Assembly: GCA_963555775.3 (NCBI GenBank)
Contig: CAUVWY020000010.1
Location: 1,456,925-1,520,924 of the forward strand
DNA: 64,000 bases
Source of the DNA: JAJEDW01 sp963555775
GTDB lineage: Bacteria > Acidobacteriota > Terriglobia > 20CM-2-55-15
Reading direction: 5' to 3'
The notes beneath the pieces are model-generated. The model saw only the letters and a list, made by a program, of their open reading frames with translations. It made no database searches and was not told the DNA's origin. The translations under genes were made by a program, and so were the position numbers. How positions within the stretch are numbered: the first letter of the stretch is position 1; every line of letters starts with the position of its first letter. Of the stretch, positions 27,350 through 35,379 are shown piece after piece.

Positions 27350-27634
27350 TTACATAAAACGCTCTTTGAGGTAGGAACTCATCTCGCTCATTGGGATTTC
27401 CTGAGACGAGTTTCCACTTCTTGCGTAGAATTTCTCCACCGACTGACCGTTCTTGTTCTTCACCGTGACGATCACCGGCTCCTTGGCGGCGGTTATGTCG
27501 ACTTGGCACACGTCGACATCATCTACGGCATGAAACTGGATCCGGACCTTGCTGGCCACGAAAGCTGCGCCGAGCTGCTGGTTAAGCACGTTGCGCAGGT
27601 GCAACTCGAACTGGTCTCGATTGGCCTCGCCTAG
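27350..27634 (-). pseudogene. DUF262-HNH-AlbA_2 defence gene, piece 4 (C-terminus)
   Basis: About 95 codons completing an AlbA_2 (Schlafen-type) ATP-binding domain: NRDQFELHLRNVLNQQLGAAF, VRIQFHAVDDVDVCQVDI and FYARSGNSSQEIPMSEMSSYLKERFM, ending in a stop. It is cut from piece 3 by MITE copy 1. Without the MITE and one CTAG the reading is RDYESL-GEANRDQFEL. There is no good start codon, so it is probably not translated on its own. Confidence 0.85.
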
Positions 27635-27760
27635 CAGCCTGTCGGACTAACACCGAATCAAAAACCTAAGTCATTCATATGACTGTGTTTACCGTTTCGG
27701 GCTAAAAAGGGCCGTTGTTGAAAACAAAGGACTTACGCCGAAAGTCCGACAGGCTGCTAG
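27631..27760 (+). mobile_element. CTAG-targeting MITE, copy 1
   Basis: 130 bp including CTAG at both ends; the terminal inverted repeat is CTAGCAGCCTGTCGGACT. Identical to copies 4 and 5. It has no coding capacity and stops in the frames that matter here. It interrupts the AlbA_2 domain of the DUF262 gene. The net insertion of 126 bp keeps frame, but internal TAA, TGA and TAG codons end translation. Confidence 0.93.
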
Positions 27761-28762
27761 CGATTCATAGTCACGGGACAGGCCGATTGCTTGCCCGTCA
27801 TCGTCAACGCCGATGAGCAAACTGCCACCTTGAGCATTGGCGAACGCAGCCACTGTCTTTACGATGACCTGTTCAAGCTTCTTGCTTACCGTGCCCTCTT
27901 TAATGTCCCAGCGTAGGGTCGCCTTGAACTCCAACTCATCGCTCTCACCTTCCTTGATTAGATCCTCGATAGAGGCGGGCACGAAAGTCTCTTCGGTTAC
28001 GGTGATACCGTCAAGAAATGCATTAATGTGCGAGGCAAGAAGCGCCCGGCGAGTCTCTAGAAATTTCTCGTAGTTGCCTATTTGCCACAATTCCCGATCC
28101 GTAGGAATACATTGCAGATCAAGTGCCTTCGGGAACTTCTCGGCGACAACTTCTAGGTAGGGCGCTGGATTCATAGCGGCCTTGCTGCGGTTCGCCACCT
28201 GGGTCAGCAGTGCGCGATTAGTGAATTCCTGAGCCAGGGAATACTTGATGCGGTTGCCCCTTCCGTAGCCTACATCCTTTAACCGCGAGAACGGAAAGAT
28301 GTGATCCATTTCGATCTGATACTTCTTGCCCATATTATTGTGGAGACTGACGCCGGTTGTCAGGCACACCGCGCCCCGACTCTTTAAATACCATCGGACC
28401 ATACTGAACAAGGGGTGTTGCGTCGCCCGGCCTGTGAACTCCAGCGGGAGTACTTCGAGCGTTCGCTCTTCCGCGATCACCTGGAGCAGTTCGTCAAATG
28501 GCTGTTCCGATTCGGTCAACGTACGCAGATCGCGGTCAAGTTTTTGCGGAAGCTGGCTCACGTAGCGAGTTCGAATCTGAGAATAGTAGAACCACTTCAC
28601 CATCTTTCGAATCTCTAGATCCGTCAGGTGCGTGCCCTCCTTGTCGAAGCAGTAGACAATAATCGGGACCAGCGCGTAAGGCGAGCTGATTTCATGGAGG
28701 TGATCCACAAAAGCTCTTGTCCGCAGTAAATTCACGACATAGTCCAGGACCTGCTTGTCTAG
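27757..28762 (-). pseudogene. DUF262-HNH-AlbA_2 defence gene, piece 3 (HNH and start of AlbA_2)
   Basis: About 335 codons. The first part is the second half of a GmrSD-type protein with the DUF1524 HNH-like motif (QIEMDHIFPFSRLKDVGYGRGN, NRALLTQVANRSK). The last part opens an AlbA_2 domain (ESDELEFKATLRWDI, VIVKTVAAFANAQGGSLLIGVDDDG). It lies between MITE copies 1 and 2. A TTG inside MITE copy 2 could start translation and would add the MITE-encoded residues KTKDLRRKSDRL. Confidence 0.88.
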
Positions 28763-28888
28763 CAGCCTGTCGGACTTTCGTCGTAAGTCCTTTGTTTTCA
28801 ACGACGGCCCTTTTCAGCTCGAAACTGTAAACACAGTCATATGAATGACTTAGATTTTCGATTTGGTGTTAGTCCGACAGGCTGCTAG
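28759..28888 (-). mobile_element. CTAG-targeting MITE, copy 2
   Basis: 130 bp, opposite orientation to copies 1, 3 and 4, and the most diverged copy (roughly ten differences by eye), so the oldest or a separate lineage. CTAG flanks both ends. It splits DUF262 between SAWDR and LDKQVLDY; excision with one CTAG restores that junction. Confidence 0.93.
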
Positions 28889-29074
28889 CCGGTCCCACGC
28901 CGACTGGAGATCAGCCTTGTTATCCTGAGCATGAAGTTTACGCATGTCAGAGCCCATGTGATGGACACATCCGAGTAGCACATAGACCAAGAAATCCAGC
29001 CGAAAGCCGAAGCCTGCATTCTCCAGGTCAGCAAGTTTGGCCTTGAAAAGGTCACGCGCCTCTGGCCAATATCC
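28885..29074 (-). pseudogene. DUF262-HNH-AlbA_2 defence gene, piece 2
   Basis: 62 codons (GYWPEARDLFKAKLADLENAG through CVHHMGSDMRKLHAQDNKADLQSAWDRL) lying between the ISAs1 element and MITE copy 2. It joins piece 1 through the shared 11-bp duplication and piece 3 through CTAG. Confidence 0.85.
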
Positions 29075-29089
29075 ACGGCAAATTTGTTC

Positions 29090-29821
29090 TCAGATGGAGC
29101 ATGATGTGGGGAATGAATTTCGAGTCATTCTCAAGTAGTCGAAGACGAGACGGGTATTGAAAGAGAGTCTCCGCATCGATTGGGCGATCGATTGAGCGGG
29201 TTTTTGAAAGGATATGAGAATACCGACGGCAAAGCGTCGGAGGCGGGTGATGTTTTCCGGGCCGAAGCCGGTGCGGATTCGACTGCGGTCCTCATCGTAA
29301 TTCCAGTCGATGATGTAATGGACGCTTTCGATACTCCAATGTCCGCGATTGATGGCCAGTAAGCGTTTGGGGGAGGCCTCGCCGGGTGAGCGGTTTGTGA
29401 TGCCCAGTGCGGTTTCACACGTGAGGGCGCCGGATTTCTTGTCGATGGATTCGCGCTCGATCAGAAAGACCTGGCCCAGGTGGGGAAAGTCGAGGTAGTC
29501 GTTGAGTTCGGTACTACACCAAATGCGTCGGGTCTCGATGCGGCCATGCTCGGGTGGCGTGACCTCGACAAAGTCGGGTTGTCCGCGGGTTTGGAACAGC
29601 AACGCGATATCGTGTTCCAGTGTCGGTTGGTTGCCTTTGACCGTGAAATGATAGTGCGCTCCCCGCTCGACCAAATAGTGCGCGATCGCACGTTGGGTCA
29701 GCAGGGCATCGCCGGTGATGTCCTTGCCGGCGATGTCGCAGGTTTGAAGCAAGGGAACGGCCATGCCGATTTCGTTCGTGCGCTTGCGCTCCTCGCCGCC
29801 GGCTACAGGCAGGGTTCCCAC
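29090..29821 (-). CDS. ISAs1-family transposase, catalytic C-terminal frame
   Basis: The 243-residue frame continues the ISAs1 transposase: VGTLPVAGGEERKRTNEIGMAVPLL, then DITGDALLTQRAIAHYLVERGAHYHFTVKGNQP (second catalytic Asp), INRGHWSIESVHYIIDWNYDEDRSRIR (catalytic Glu region). It begins with GTG at the base where the upstream frame would slip back by one. It is either made by -1 frameshifting from the upstream frame or separated by an indel. Confidence 0.85.
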   Translation of the reverse strand: MGTLPVAGGEERKRTNEIGMAVPLLQTCDIAGKDITGDALLTQRAIAHYLVERGAHYHFTVKGNQPTLEHDIALLFQTRGQPDFVEVTPPEHGRIETRRIWCSTELNDYLDFPHLGQVFLIERESIDKKSGALTCETALGITNRSPGEASPKRLLAINRGHWSIESVHYIIDWNYDEDRSRIRTGFGPENITRLRRFAVGILISFQKPAQSIAQSMRRLSFNTRLVFDYLRMTRNSFPTSCSI

Positions 29822-30894
29822 TTTTTTTGGGTGTAGCAGCGTTTCGACTCATGCCCGACTACGCTCATGATGTGGGTCTGATGCCCGTCAGAGTCGAGGG
29901 CGTTCTTCATCGTCTTGCCATCCATGGCCAGCGCATCGTCCGGGGCGCCCCAGGCCTGATTCCACGCATTGAGCGCCCGGTCCAGCGCCCCCGGTTCAAT
30001 CCGCACCAGGCAATCCCGAATCACAAACTCGCTGGGAACCACATAGTGGCCGTTCTCCCGCCGACAGCCAAAACGTTCGCGGGCTTTCTGCCCCAGGGCA
30101 TCGGCCCAATCCGAGATGGCTTTATAGCCGTGCATGCCGCACAGCGTCGCGCCCGCCGCGATGCCCAGCACTGCCGACAAGGGATGGCGCCGTCCCTGAG
30201 CGCGGCGCGGATCGGGAATGGTCTTGAAGCACTGGGGGAGTTGGCGCATCTGTGCGGCATTGAGCATGATCTTGGGGGCTCCGGTGAGTTGAAGATGTTC
30301 CCGGCCAGGGTGGGTCAGTTGCCCGCGCGCATCGCGGCACAGGGGACGCACAAAGACAAGCTTCGGGGCATCGGCTTCGGCGCTGTAGCCGTCCCGGGTG
30401 CGCCGGTATCCCCGGGTCCGTCCCAGTTCCAACCAGTTCGACGCGCGATACACGCCGCCATGGAAGCGCCGGGGATCCACAAACGTTTCCAGCAGCAGCA
30501 ACCCATGACCGAACCGTTCGCGCCAATCCGACCCGGCCCGCCGCTCGGTCCCTGACAACACCCGCGAGCCCACATTCGGCCGATTCCAGCCCGGCAGGAT
30601 CAAAAAGCGGCTGTTGTTGGCGATCAGTTTCAGCCGCCCATACTGCGAGCGGAAGTCCCAGCCGATCCATCGATCCCGAACCCCGCACTTCAGCGCCGAC
30701 GCCGACAGGCTCAGTTGCGCCACCCACTGCCCGCGCCATGTGGCCACGTACCAGACCGTCTCCCCGATCTTCGCCAGTGCGCCCAGATAATGATGACGCT
30801 TCATCTGCTCTTGATACTGCCCTTCCTCGCTTCGCTCCACTGGCCGTACCCCGATCTCCGACAGTTCCTGGCTGGTCAATTTCGTCCTCTCCAT
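29803..30894 (-). CDS. DUF4338 plus N-terminal part of ISAs1 transposase
   Basis: The 363-residue frame has about 215 residues of DUF4338 (EEGQYQEQMKRHHYLGAL, ATWRGQWVAQLSLSASALKCGVRDRWIGWD), the domain also found in Druantia DruA. The start of an ISAs1 transposase follows (FKTIPDPRRAQGRRHPL, then ALAMDGKTMKNALD with the first catalytic Asp). It ends 16 nt after a slippery A-AAA-AAG in frame. The linkage inside one insertion sequence shows this DUF4338 is a transposition component here. Confidence 0.85.
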   Translation of the reverse strand: MERTKLTSQELSEIGVRPVERSEEGQYQEQMKRHHYLGALAKIGETVWYVATWRGQWVAQLSLSASALKCGVRDRWIGWDFRSQYGRLKLIANNSRFLILPGWNRPNVGSRVLSGTERRAGSDWRERFGHGLLLLETFVDPRRFHGGVYRASNWLELGRTRGYRRTRDGYSAEADAPKLVFVRPLCRDARGQLTHPGREHLQLTGAPKIMLNAAQMRQLPQCFKTIPDPRRAQGRRHPLSAVLGIAAGATLCGMHGYKAISDWADALGQKARERFGCRRENGHYVVPSEFVIRDCLVRIEPGALDRALNAWNQAWGAPDDALAMDGKTMKNALDSDGHQTHIMSVVGHESKRCYTQKKWEPCL

Positions 30895-30989
30895 TCAGCG
30901 TTTTATACAGGAAATCCCTCGCTATGTCCAGCTTGTCAGGTTAAACCACTGAATTCTCGGACGTTCACTGGAAGGACAAATTCACCCTG

Positions 30990-31660
30990 GGCCAATATCC
31001 GGAAATATGCGCCATTGCCAACTCGGCATCGGTCAGCGCAACACCGCTGTCGTTTACCTTATAAAAAATGTCGATGGCTTCCCGGACGTTGGCCTTTATC
31101 GGGATCGTTTGTTCAGGAAAATTACGATCTTTAATGCGTGTAATTGCGTTGATATTCTCGTTGTAGCGCTTCAGTTCGTCGATTGTGAGGCTGTTACCGA
31201 TAGCGGAGCAGGCAGATTGGAGGTCGAACGCGCTTATCTTGCCACGAAACAAGTCAGTGATGTCCCGCCAGAGCGGGTTCATTTTCATCTTGGTCTTCGT
31301 GTAGTAAGCCAGTTCTAATGTATCGACGTTCACATAGAGTCCCCGAGGGTCGGCCATGATCTCAGCCGCTGTATAGTACGGCGGTAACTCACCGCGAATC
31401 AGCATGTACAGTGTTGTAACCCGCTGTTGGCCGTCAAGCAGGAGTCGCACTGCGCCTTGTTGTGCGTTGTACTTGTGCGGCCCCTTAAGCTCGGGCGGTT
31501 GGTCAGTTTCCCAAGTCAGCATTGTGCCCGTCGGGTATTCCTTGATCAACGAATCGATCAACAGCTTCGCGTCGTCGCGTTTCCAAACGTACTCGCGTTG
31601 AAACGCAGGTACGAATAACTGCTTCTCGTCGATTTTGTCGAGGATCGTGGAAATCTTCAC
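30990..31660 (-). pseudogene. DUF262-HNH-AlbA_2 defence gene, piece 1 (N-terminus)
   Basis: First 223 codons of a GmrSD-like protein (modification-dependent restriction and related defence families). They carry the DUF262 signatures VPAFQREYVWKRDDAKLLIDSLI and LLLDGQQRVTTLYMLI (the nucleotide-using DGQQR) and DSGVALTDAELAMAHISGYWP. The GTG start at 31660 overlaps the stop of the upstream hsdS-like remnant (GTGA). The ISAs1 insertion truncates it after GYWP. All four pieces together, minus shared duplications, total 711 codons, a whole number. Confidence 0.88.
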
Positions 31661-31835
31661 AAGGTGGCCTCCAGAAATGTGTCAGCGTCCTTCACGCGGA
31701 GTTCGCCGGAAAATGAGCGTGAGAAGAAGCTTGCTCCGAAAGAGGGCCAACGTGCGTGATTCATCAACCGTCGTGACTTCTGACTCCAGTTCTCGGATCT
31801 TTCCTTGATGACGCGACCGGGTTCTTGTCGATGAA
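31657..31835 (-). pseudogene. hsdS-like C-terminal remnant
   Basis: Two overlapping frames hold pieces that resemble the end of a type I specificity subunit: GKIRELESEVTTVDESR with LFRSKLLL in one, and FFSRSFSGELRVKDADTFLEATL in the other, whose stop overlaps the DUF262 start. The frames need an indel to join. The assignment rests on the coiled-coil followed by the F-S-G-E-L ending typical of HsdS. Confidence 0.45.
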
Positions 31836-32012
31836 CAGAAAGTAGCCAGCGAGACCTACATCAGTCTGGTACGTGCGGATGGCGATACCGAAGCCGGTGC
31901 TGAAGTCGATCTTCTTCTTATCCTGAACTAACTATCGTGCCCGCTTCAACATTGTATCGATGTTGTCTCGCGCCTTCTGTTCGGGTGTCTGATACTCCGG
32001 CATTTGTCGCAT
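31836..32012 (-). pseudogene. hsdR-like N-terminal remnant
   Basis: Starts with ATG (MPEYQTPEQKARDNIDTML), then an in-frame TAG, then QDKKKIDFSTGFGIAIRTYQTDVGLAGYFLFIDKNP. This is the N-terminal endonuclease region of type I restriction subunits, where one expects D-Y-x-L-F-x-D-K-x-P-x-G-V-I-E-A-K. It breaks off before the E-A-K motif and runs straight into the hsdS-like remnant. Confidence 0.65.
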
Positions 32013-32021
32013 TAATCGAAA

Positions 32022-32646
32022 ACTTACAGCGTAACCGGGATTGGAGGGCAGGAGAACCGGCACCGCCCATGGCGGCGCATACTTTACATCCGGTCAGGCT
32101 ATCGTTATTTTCTTCAACTCACTATAGACAGTCCGTGCGGAAGTGGTCAACGGTTTGCTTATCGTCTGCCTTGGAAGGATCACTCCGAACTGACGGTACA
32201 ACTGCTTCCAGAAGGACCGCATCGGGTATTTGTCGGCGTGCATCAGAAAACACGGCTTTTTGAAAGAGCGCCGACCCGCCAAGTCCTTGGTTTCTCGACG
32301 CACGAACCGTTGGTTTTCAACCTCGCGGAACACGAATGAAAATTCTTTCACGCGCCTTCTGAAGCCGTGGAAATGGACTGAAGAGAGCCTCGGCAGAGCC
32401 TCGGCGGTGACGATGATCAACGAAGTTCTCGGCGCTCGTTCAAATTCGTTCGCTTTCCAGTGCCCGCTTACAGTGTTTCAAAGTGAAGGTCCAATACGTC
32501 ACCCACAGGTGGAGATCGACATCCAAAGCGGATCGCTTGAGGGCCTTCAGGATGTTCGGATCCATGGACACAGAGTGACGGACGATCTCGGGAAGACCTT
32601 CTCGGCCCAGCTCGATCTTGCTCTCCGAGTCCACCTGATTTCGATA
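32022..32646 (-). pseudogene. decayed plasmid replication initiator (RepA, PF04796-like)
   Basis: Pieces in several frames align in order with plasmid RepA proteins: VDSESKIELGREGLPEIVRHSVSMDPNILKALKRSALDVDLHLWVTYWTF, then WKQLYRQFG, then in another frame SDPSKADDKQTVDHFRTDC, then ELKKITIA, a stop, and PDVKYAPPWAVPVLLPS. At least three frame breaks and two stops make it non-functional. The 5' side is cut by the IS21 element. Confidence 0.7.
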
Positions 32647-32767
32647 ACGTAAAAGGGACCCACCAAACGGGGCTCTGATCGAGGAAAAGGGACCCACCCC
32701 TGATAGCCTCCCCGGAAGCGTGAACTGGAAGAACAGGCACGCGGGTGGGAGGCGAGGATTGATAGGG

Positions 32768-34291
32768 ATGGATCAGTACGAGTTGATCAGAACCGCAGAT
32801 CGGGTTTACAAGAAGAGCATTCGACAGATCGCCCGGGAGACCGGGCACACGCGACGGACGGTCCGGAAAGTATTGGCCGGACAGGAGCCCAAGTATCGGC
32901 GAGAGAAGGAGCCGGCCTGTCCGGTGATGGACCCGGTCGCCGGGATCGTAGAAGCTTGGCTCCAGGCGGACCGGGACCAGCCTGTCAAGCAACGCCACAC
33001 CGCGCACCGGGTGTGGCAACGTCTGGTGGAGGAGCATGAATTTACCGGAGCCGAGGCGACGGTACGCCGCTGGGTTCGGGAACGGAAGACACGGTTGGGC
33101 TGGAACCAGACCGGCGCTGTGGCGCCGCTGGACCCGGAACACGCCCGTGAAGCCGAGGTGGACTGGGGTACGGCCTGGGTCCGGATGAACGGTGAAGACC
33201 GTCAGGTCAAGTTGTTCTGCATGAGATCCCGGTACTCGGGCAAGGCGTTCGTGCGGGCGTATCCGTGGGAACGGCAGGAGATGTTCCTGGACGGTCACAT
33301 CCGTGGGTTCGACTGGTACGGGGGCGTCTTCCCGACGTTAGTGTTCGATAACCTGAAAACCGCCGTGAAACAGATTCTGCGCGGGAAGGGCCGGGTGGAA
33401 CAGACGCGGTTCACCGCGTTTCGGGCGCACTACACGTTTGAAGCACGGTTCTGCAATCCGGCGCGGGGCCAGGAGAAAGGCGGTGTCGAGGGCCTGGTCG
33501 GCTTTGCACGCCGGAACTTCCTGGCGCCGGTTCCCGAAGTGGCGGACTTCGAGGATCTGAACACGCAGTTGCTGGAACGCTGCGCGGCTGACGACCAGCG
33601 CCGGATCGGGGGCCGGTCCGACGATCGCACGATTGGGGAGCGGCACGCCGTCGAACACGAGCAACTGTTGGTCCTGCCCGAGACGCCATTCGAGAACACG
33701 AAGGTGGTGGGAGTCCGGATCAGCCGGTATCAGACCGCCCAGGTGGATCAGAACCGGTATTCGGTGCCGACCGCATATGTGGGACGCCGGCTCTGGGCCC
33801 ATATCGGCTGTGACCGGGTGAGTTTTTACGCGGACCAGAAGAAGGTGGCCGAACATGACCGCGCCTTCGGTCATAGCGACTGGCGGATTGATCCGTTGCA
33901 CTACCTGGAGTTGATCCGCCGGAAGGTGGCCTCGTTTGAGAGTGCCCGGCCGATCCGGCAGTGGCGGCCCCAGTGGCCGGCGCATTACGAAACCGCGCTG
34001 GAGCGGTTGCGGGAACGGCACGGGTACAGCCGGGGCACGCGGGAGTTCATCGGCATCCTGCAACTCCACCAGGACTGGGATCTGGATCGGGTGTCCTCGG
34101 CCATCCAGGAAGCGCTCGATGCCCACTGTATCGAGTTGGAAGCGGTGCGGCACATTCTGATGCGGCAGGACACGCCGACTCGATCCCATGCGCCGCTGGA
34201 GTCCGGGTTGATGCCCGGTATCACCGACCTGACGATCGCCCGGGCCGATCTGGATCAATACGACCGTCTCCTGACTGGGGGTGTGCGATGA
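32768..34291 (+). CDS. istA: IS21 transposase IstA
   Basis: DDE transposase of IS21. The N-terminal helix-turn-helix (YKKSIRQIARETGHTRRTVRKVLAG) binds the terminal repeats. The integrase core follows, with the first Asp in EAEVDWGTAWV, the second in VFDNLKTAVK and the Glu in RGQEKGGVEG. The 507-residue product from ATG 32768 is preferred over the GTG at 32720 because GAGG lies 10 nt upstream. It appears intact. Confidence 0.92.
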   Translation: MDQYELIRTADRVYKKSIRQIARETGHTRRTVRKVLAGQEPKYRREKEPACPVMDPVAGIVEAWLQADRDQPVKQRHTAHRVWQRLVEEHEFTGAEATVRRWVRERKTRLGWNQTGAVAPLDPEHAREAEVDWGTAWVRMNGEDRQVKLFCMRSRYSGKAFVRAYPWERQEMFLDGHIRGFDWYGGVFPTLVFDNLKTAVKQILRGKGRVEQTRFTAFRAHYTFEARFCNPARGQEKGGVEGLVGFARRNFLAPVPEVADFEDLNTQLLERCAADDQRRIGGRSDDRTIGERHAVEHEQLLVLPETPFENTKVVGVRISRYQTAQVDQNRYSVPTAYVGRRLWAHIGCDRVSFYADQKKVAEHDRAFGHSDWRIDPLHYLELIRRKVASFESARPIRQWRPQWPAHYETALERLRERHGYSRGTREFIGILQLHQDWDLDRVSSAIQEALDAHCIELEAVRHILMRQDTPTRSHAPLESGLMPGITDLTIARADLDQYDRLLTGGVR

Positions 34292-35079
34292 CTCCGGGTC
34301 AGGAGATCGTTCTCGACGACGCACTGCGGCAACTCCGGCTTCCGGCCATGGTGCGGGAGTGGCGGGAACACGCCCGACAGGCCCAGGAGGCCGGCGAGGG
34401 GTACACCGGCTTTCTATTGGCTCTGGCCAGCCGCGAACTGGAACAGCGGCAAGCCAATCAGGTCCAGCGTCGACTGCGGGAGGCCCGGTTCCCACTGCTC
34501 AAGACCCTGGAGACCACGGACCTGAAGAAGTGGCCGGTGCTCGATGCGGTCCAGGTTCGCGACTATGCCGAGTGCGGCTACATTACCCGGCACGAGAACG
34601 TCGTCCTGTTGGGCAAGCACGGAACCGGTAAAACCCATGCCGCCACGGCGTTGGGTGTGGAAGCCTGCCGGAGGGGCTACCGCGTCGGGTTCACCACGGC
34701 CGCCGGGCTGGTCAACACCTTGATCGAGTCGCGCGAGGAACGGCAACTGAACCGGCGCCTGGCCAAGCTGGCCCGCTTCGAGTTGCTCATCGTGGACGAA
34801 GTCGGCTATATCCCGTTCTCGGCCGAGGGGGCGCAGTTGCTGTTTCAGGTCTTCTCGGACCGCTACGAAAAGGGTTCGCTGATCGTCACATCGAACCTGC
34901 CGTTTGCACAGTGGACCAGCGTCTTCGGTGACGCCGCACTGACCGCAGCCCTGCTGGACCGGCTGACCCATCACTGCGCCATTCACCAGTTCGATTGGGA
35001 AAGTATCCGGTTTACCGACAGTCTCGGCGCCGCCAGCAAACGGAAGAACAAACCCCGGTCCGCCGCAGGGTCCGCGTGA
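34288..35079 (+). CDS. istB: IS21 helper ATPase IstB
   Basis: AAA+ ATPase that assists IstA in target selection. The 263-residue protein has Walker A GKHGTGKTHAATALG, Walker B LLIVDEVGYI and sensor LIVTSNLPF. It overlaps istA by ATGA. It appears intact, so this element could be active. Confidence 0.92.
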   Translation: MTPGQEIVLDDALRQLRLPAMVREWREHARQAQEAGEGYTGFLLALASRELEQRQANQVQRRLREARFPLLKTLETTDLKKWPVLDAVQVRDYAECGYITRHENVVLLGKHGTGKTHAATALGVEACRRGYRVGFTTAAGLVNTLIESREERQLNRRLAKLARFELLIVDEVGYIPFSAEGAQLLFQVFSDRYEKGSLIVTSNLPFAQWTSVFGDAALTAALLDRLTHHCAIHQFDWESIRFTDSLGAASKRKNKPRSAAGSA

Positions 35080-35097
35080 AAACCGCGGGCGCAGCGG

Positions 35098-35191
35098 GCT
35101 GTGGAAAGTGCCGCCCCCATGGGAACCCGCTGCAAAGCCAGCGCGTTCCCACAGTGGCTTGGAAGCCTTCGGCTCCCACACTTCCCACGGC
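35098..35191 (+). other. three-stem palindromic tail downstream of istB, element 1
   Basis: An outer stem (GCTGTGGAAAGTG with CACTTCCCACGGC) encloses two inner hairpins (GGGAACCCGCTG with CAGCGCGTTCCC, and GGAAGCC-TTC-GGCTCC). The same arrangement with a different sequence follows istB in the second IS21 element. Confidence 0.6.
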
Positions 35192-35268
35192 CTCGACGGC
35201 GGAATCACTTACAAACCATTAACCCGGGGGTGGGTCCCTTTTACTCGATCGGGGTGGGTCCTTTTTAC

Positions 35269-35379
35269 GTTGTCAAAGCGATCCACCCGCTCGTCGGGAT
35301 TGCGCTCGGTCCGCGAGAACTCGAACCGGATGGCGACCGGTGATTTGACGCTGGCCCAGACCTGCTCATCAGCCGGCAT
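35269..35379 (-). pseudogene. truncated unknown gene downstream of res
   Basis: The ATG at 35379 overlaps the res stop, so this was the next gene of the operon. Only 37 codons (MPADEQVWASVKSPVAIRF, then SRTERNPDERVDRFDN) remain before the IS21 end. I do not recognise the family. Confidence 0.5.

Larger units (their letters stand above)
29075..30989 (-). mobile_element. ISAs1-type insertion sequence with an N-terminal DUF4338 extension
   Basis: About 1915 bp flanked by the 11-bp duplication GGCCAATATCC (29064-29074 and 30990-31000). The ends are imperfect inverted repeats sharing AATTTGT about 6 bp in; the outer end begins CAGGGTGAATTTGTCC, an ISAs1-like terminus. It carries one transposase read in two overlapping frames. 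It is inserted in the DUF262 part of the defence gene, in the same orientation. Confidence 0.88.
32649..35268 (+). mobile_element. IS21-family insertion sequence, element 1
   Basis: About 2620 bp with ends GTAAAAGGGACCCACC (left) and its near-complement at the right. At each end a second copy of AAAAGGGACCCACC lies about 35 bp inside, the multiple terminal sites usual for IS21. It carries istA and istB overlapping by ATGA and a structured 3' tail. The flanks show no target duplication and come from different genes (RepA remnant on the left, a short frame after res on the right), so a rearrangement followed insertion. Confidence 0.9.

Noticed and set aside
29803..30894. DUF4338 as a sign of a Druantia defence system
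   Set aside because: The domain is fused to an ISAs1 transposase inside an element with ends and a target duplication. No other Druantia gene is present.
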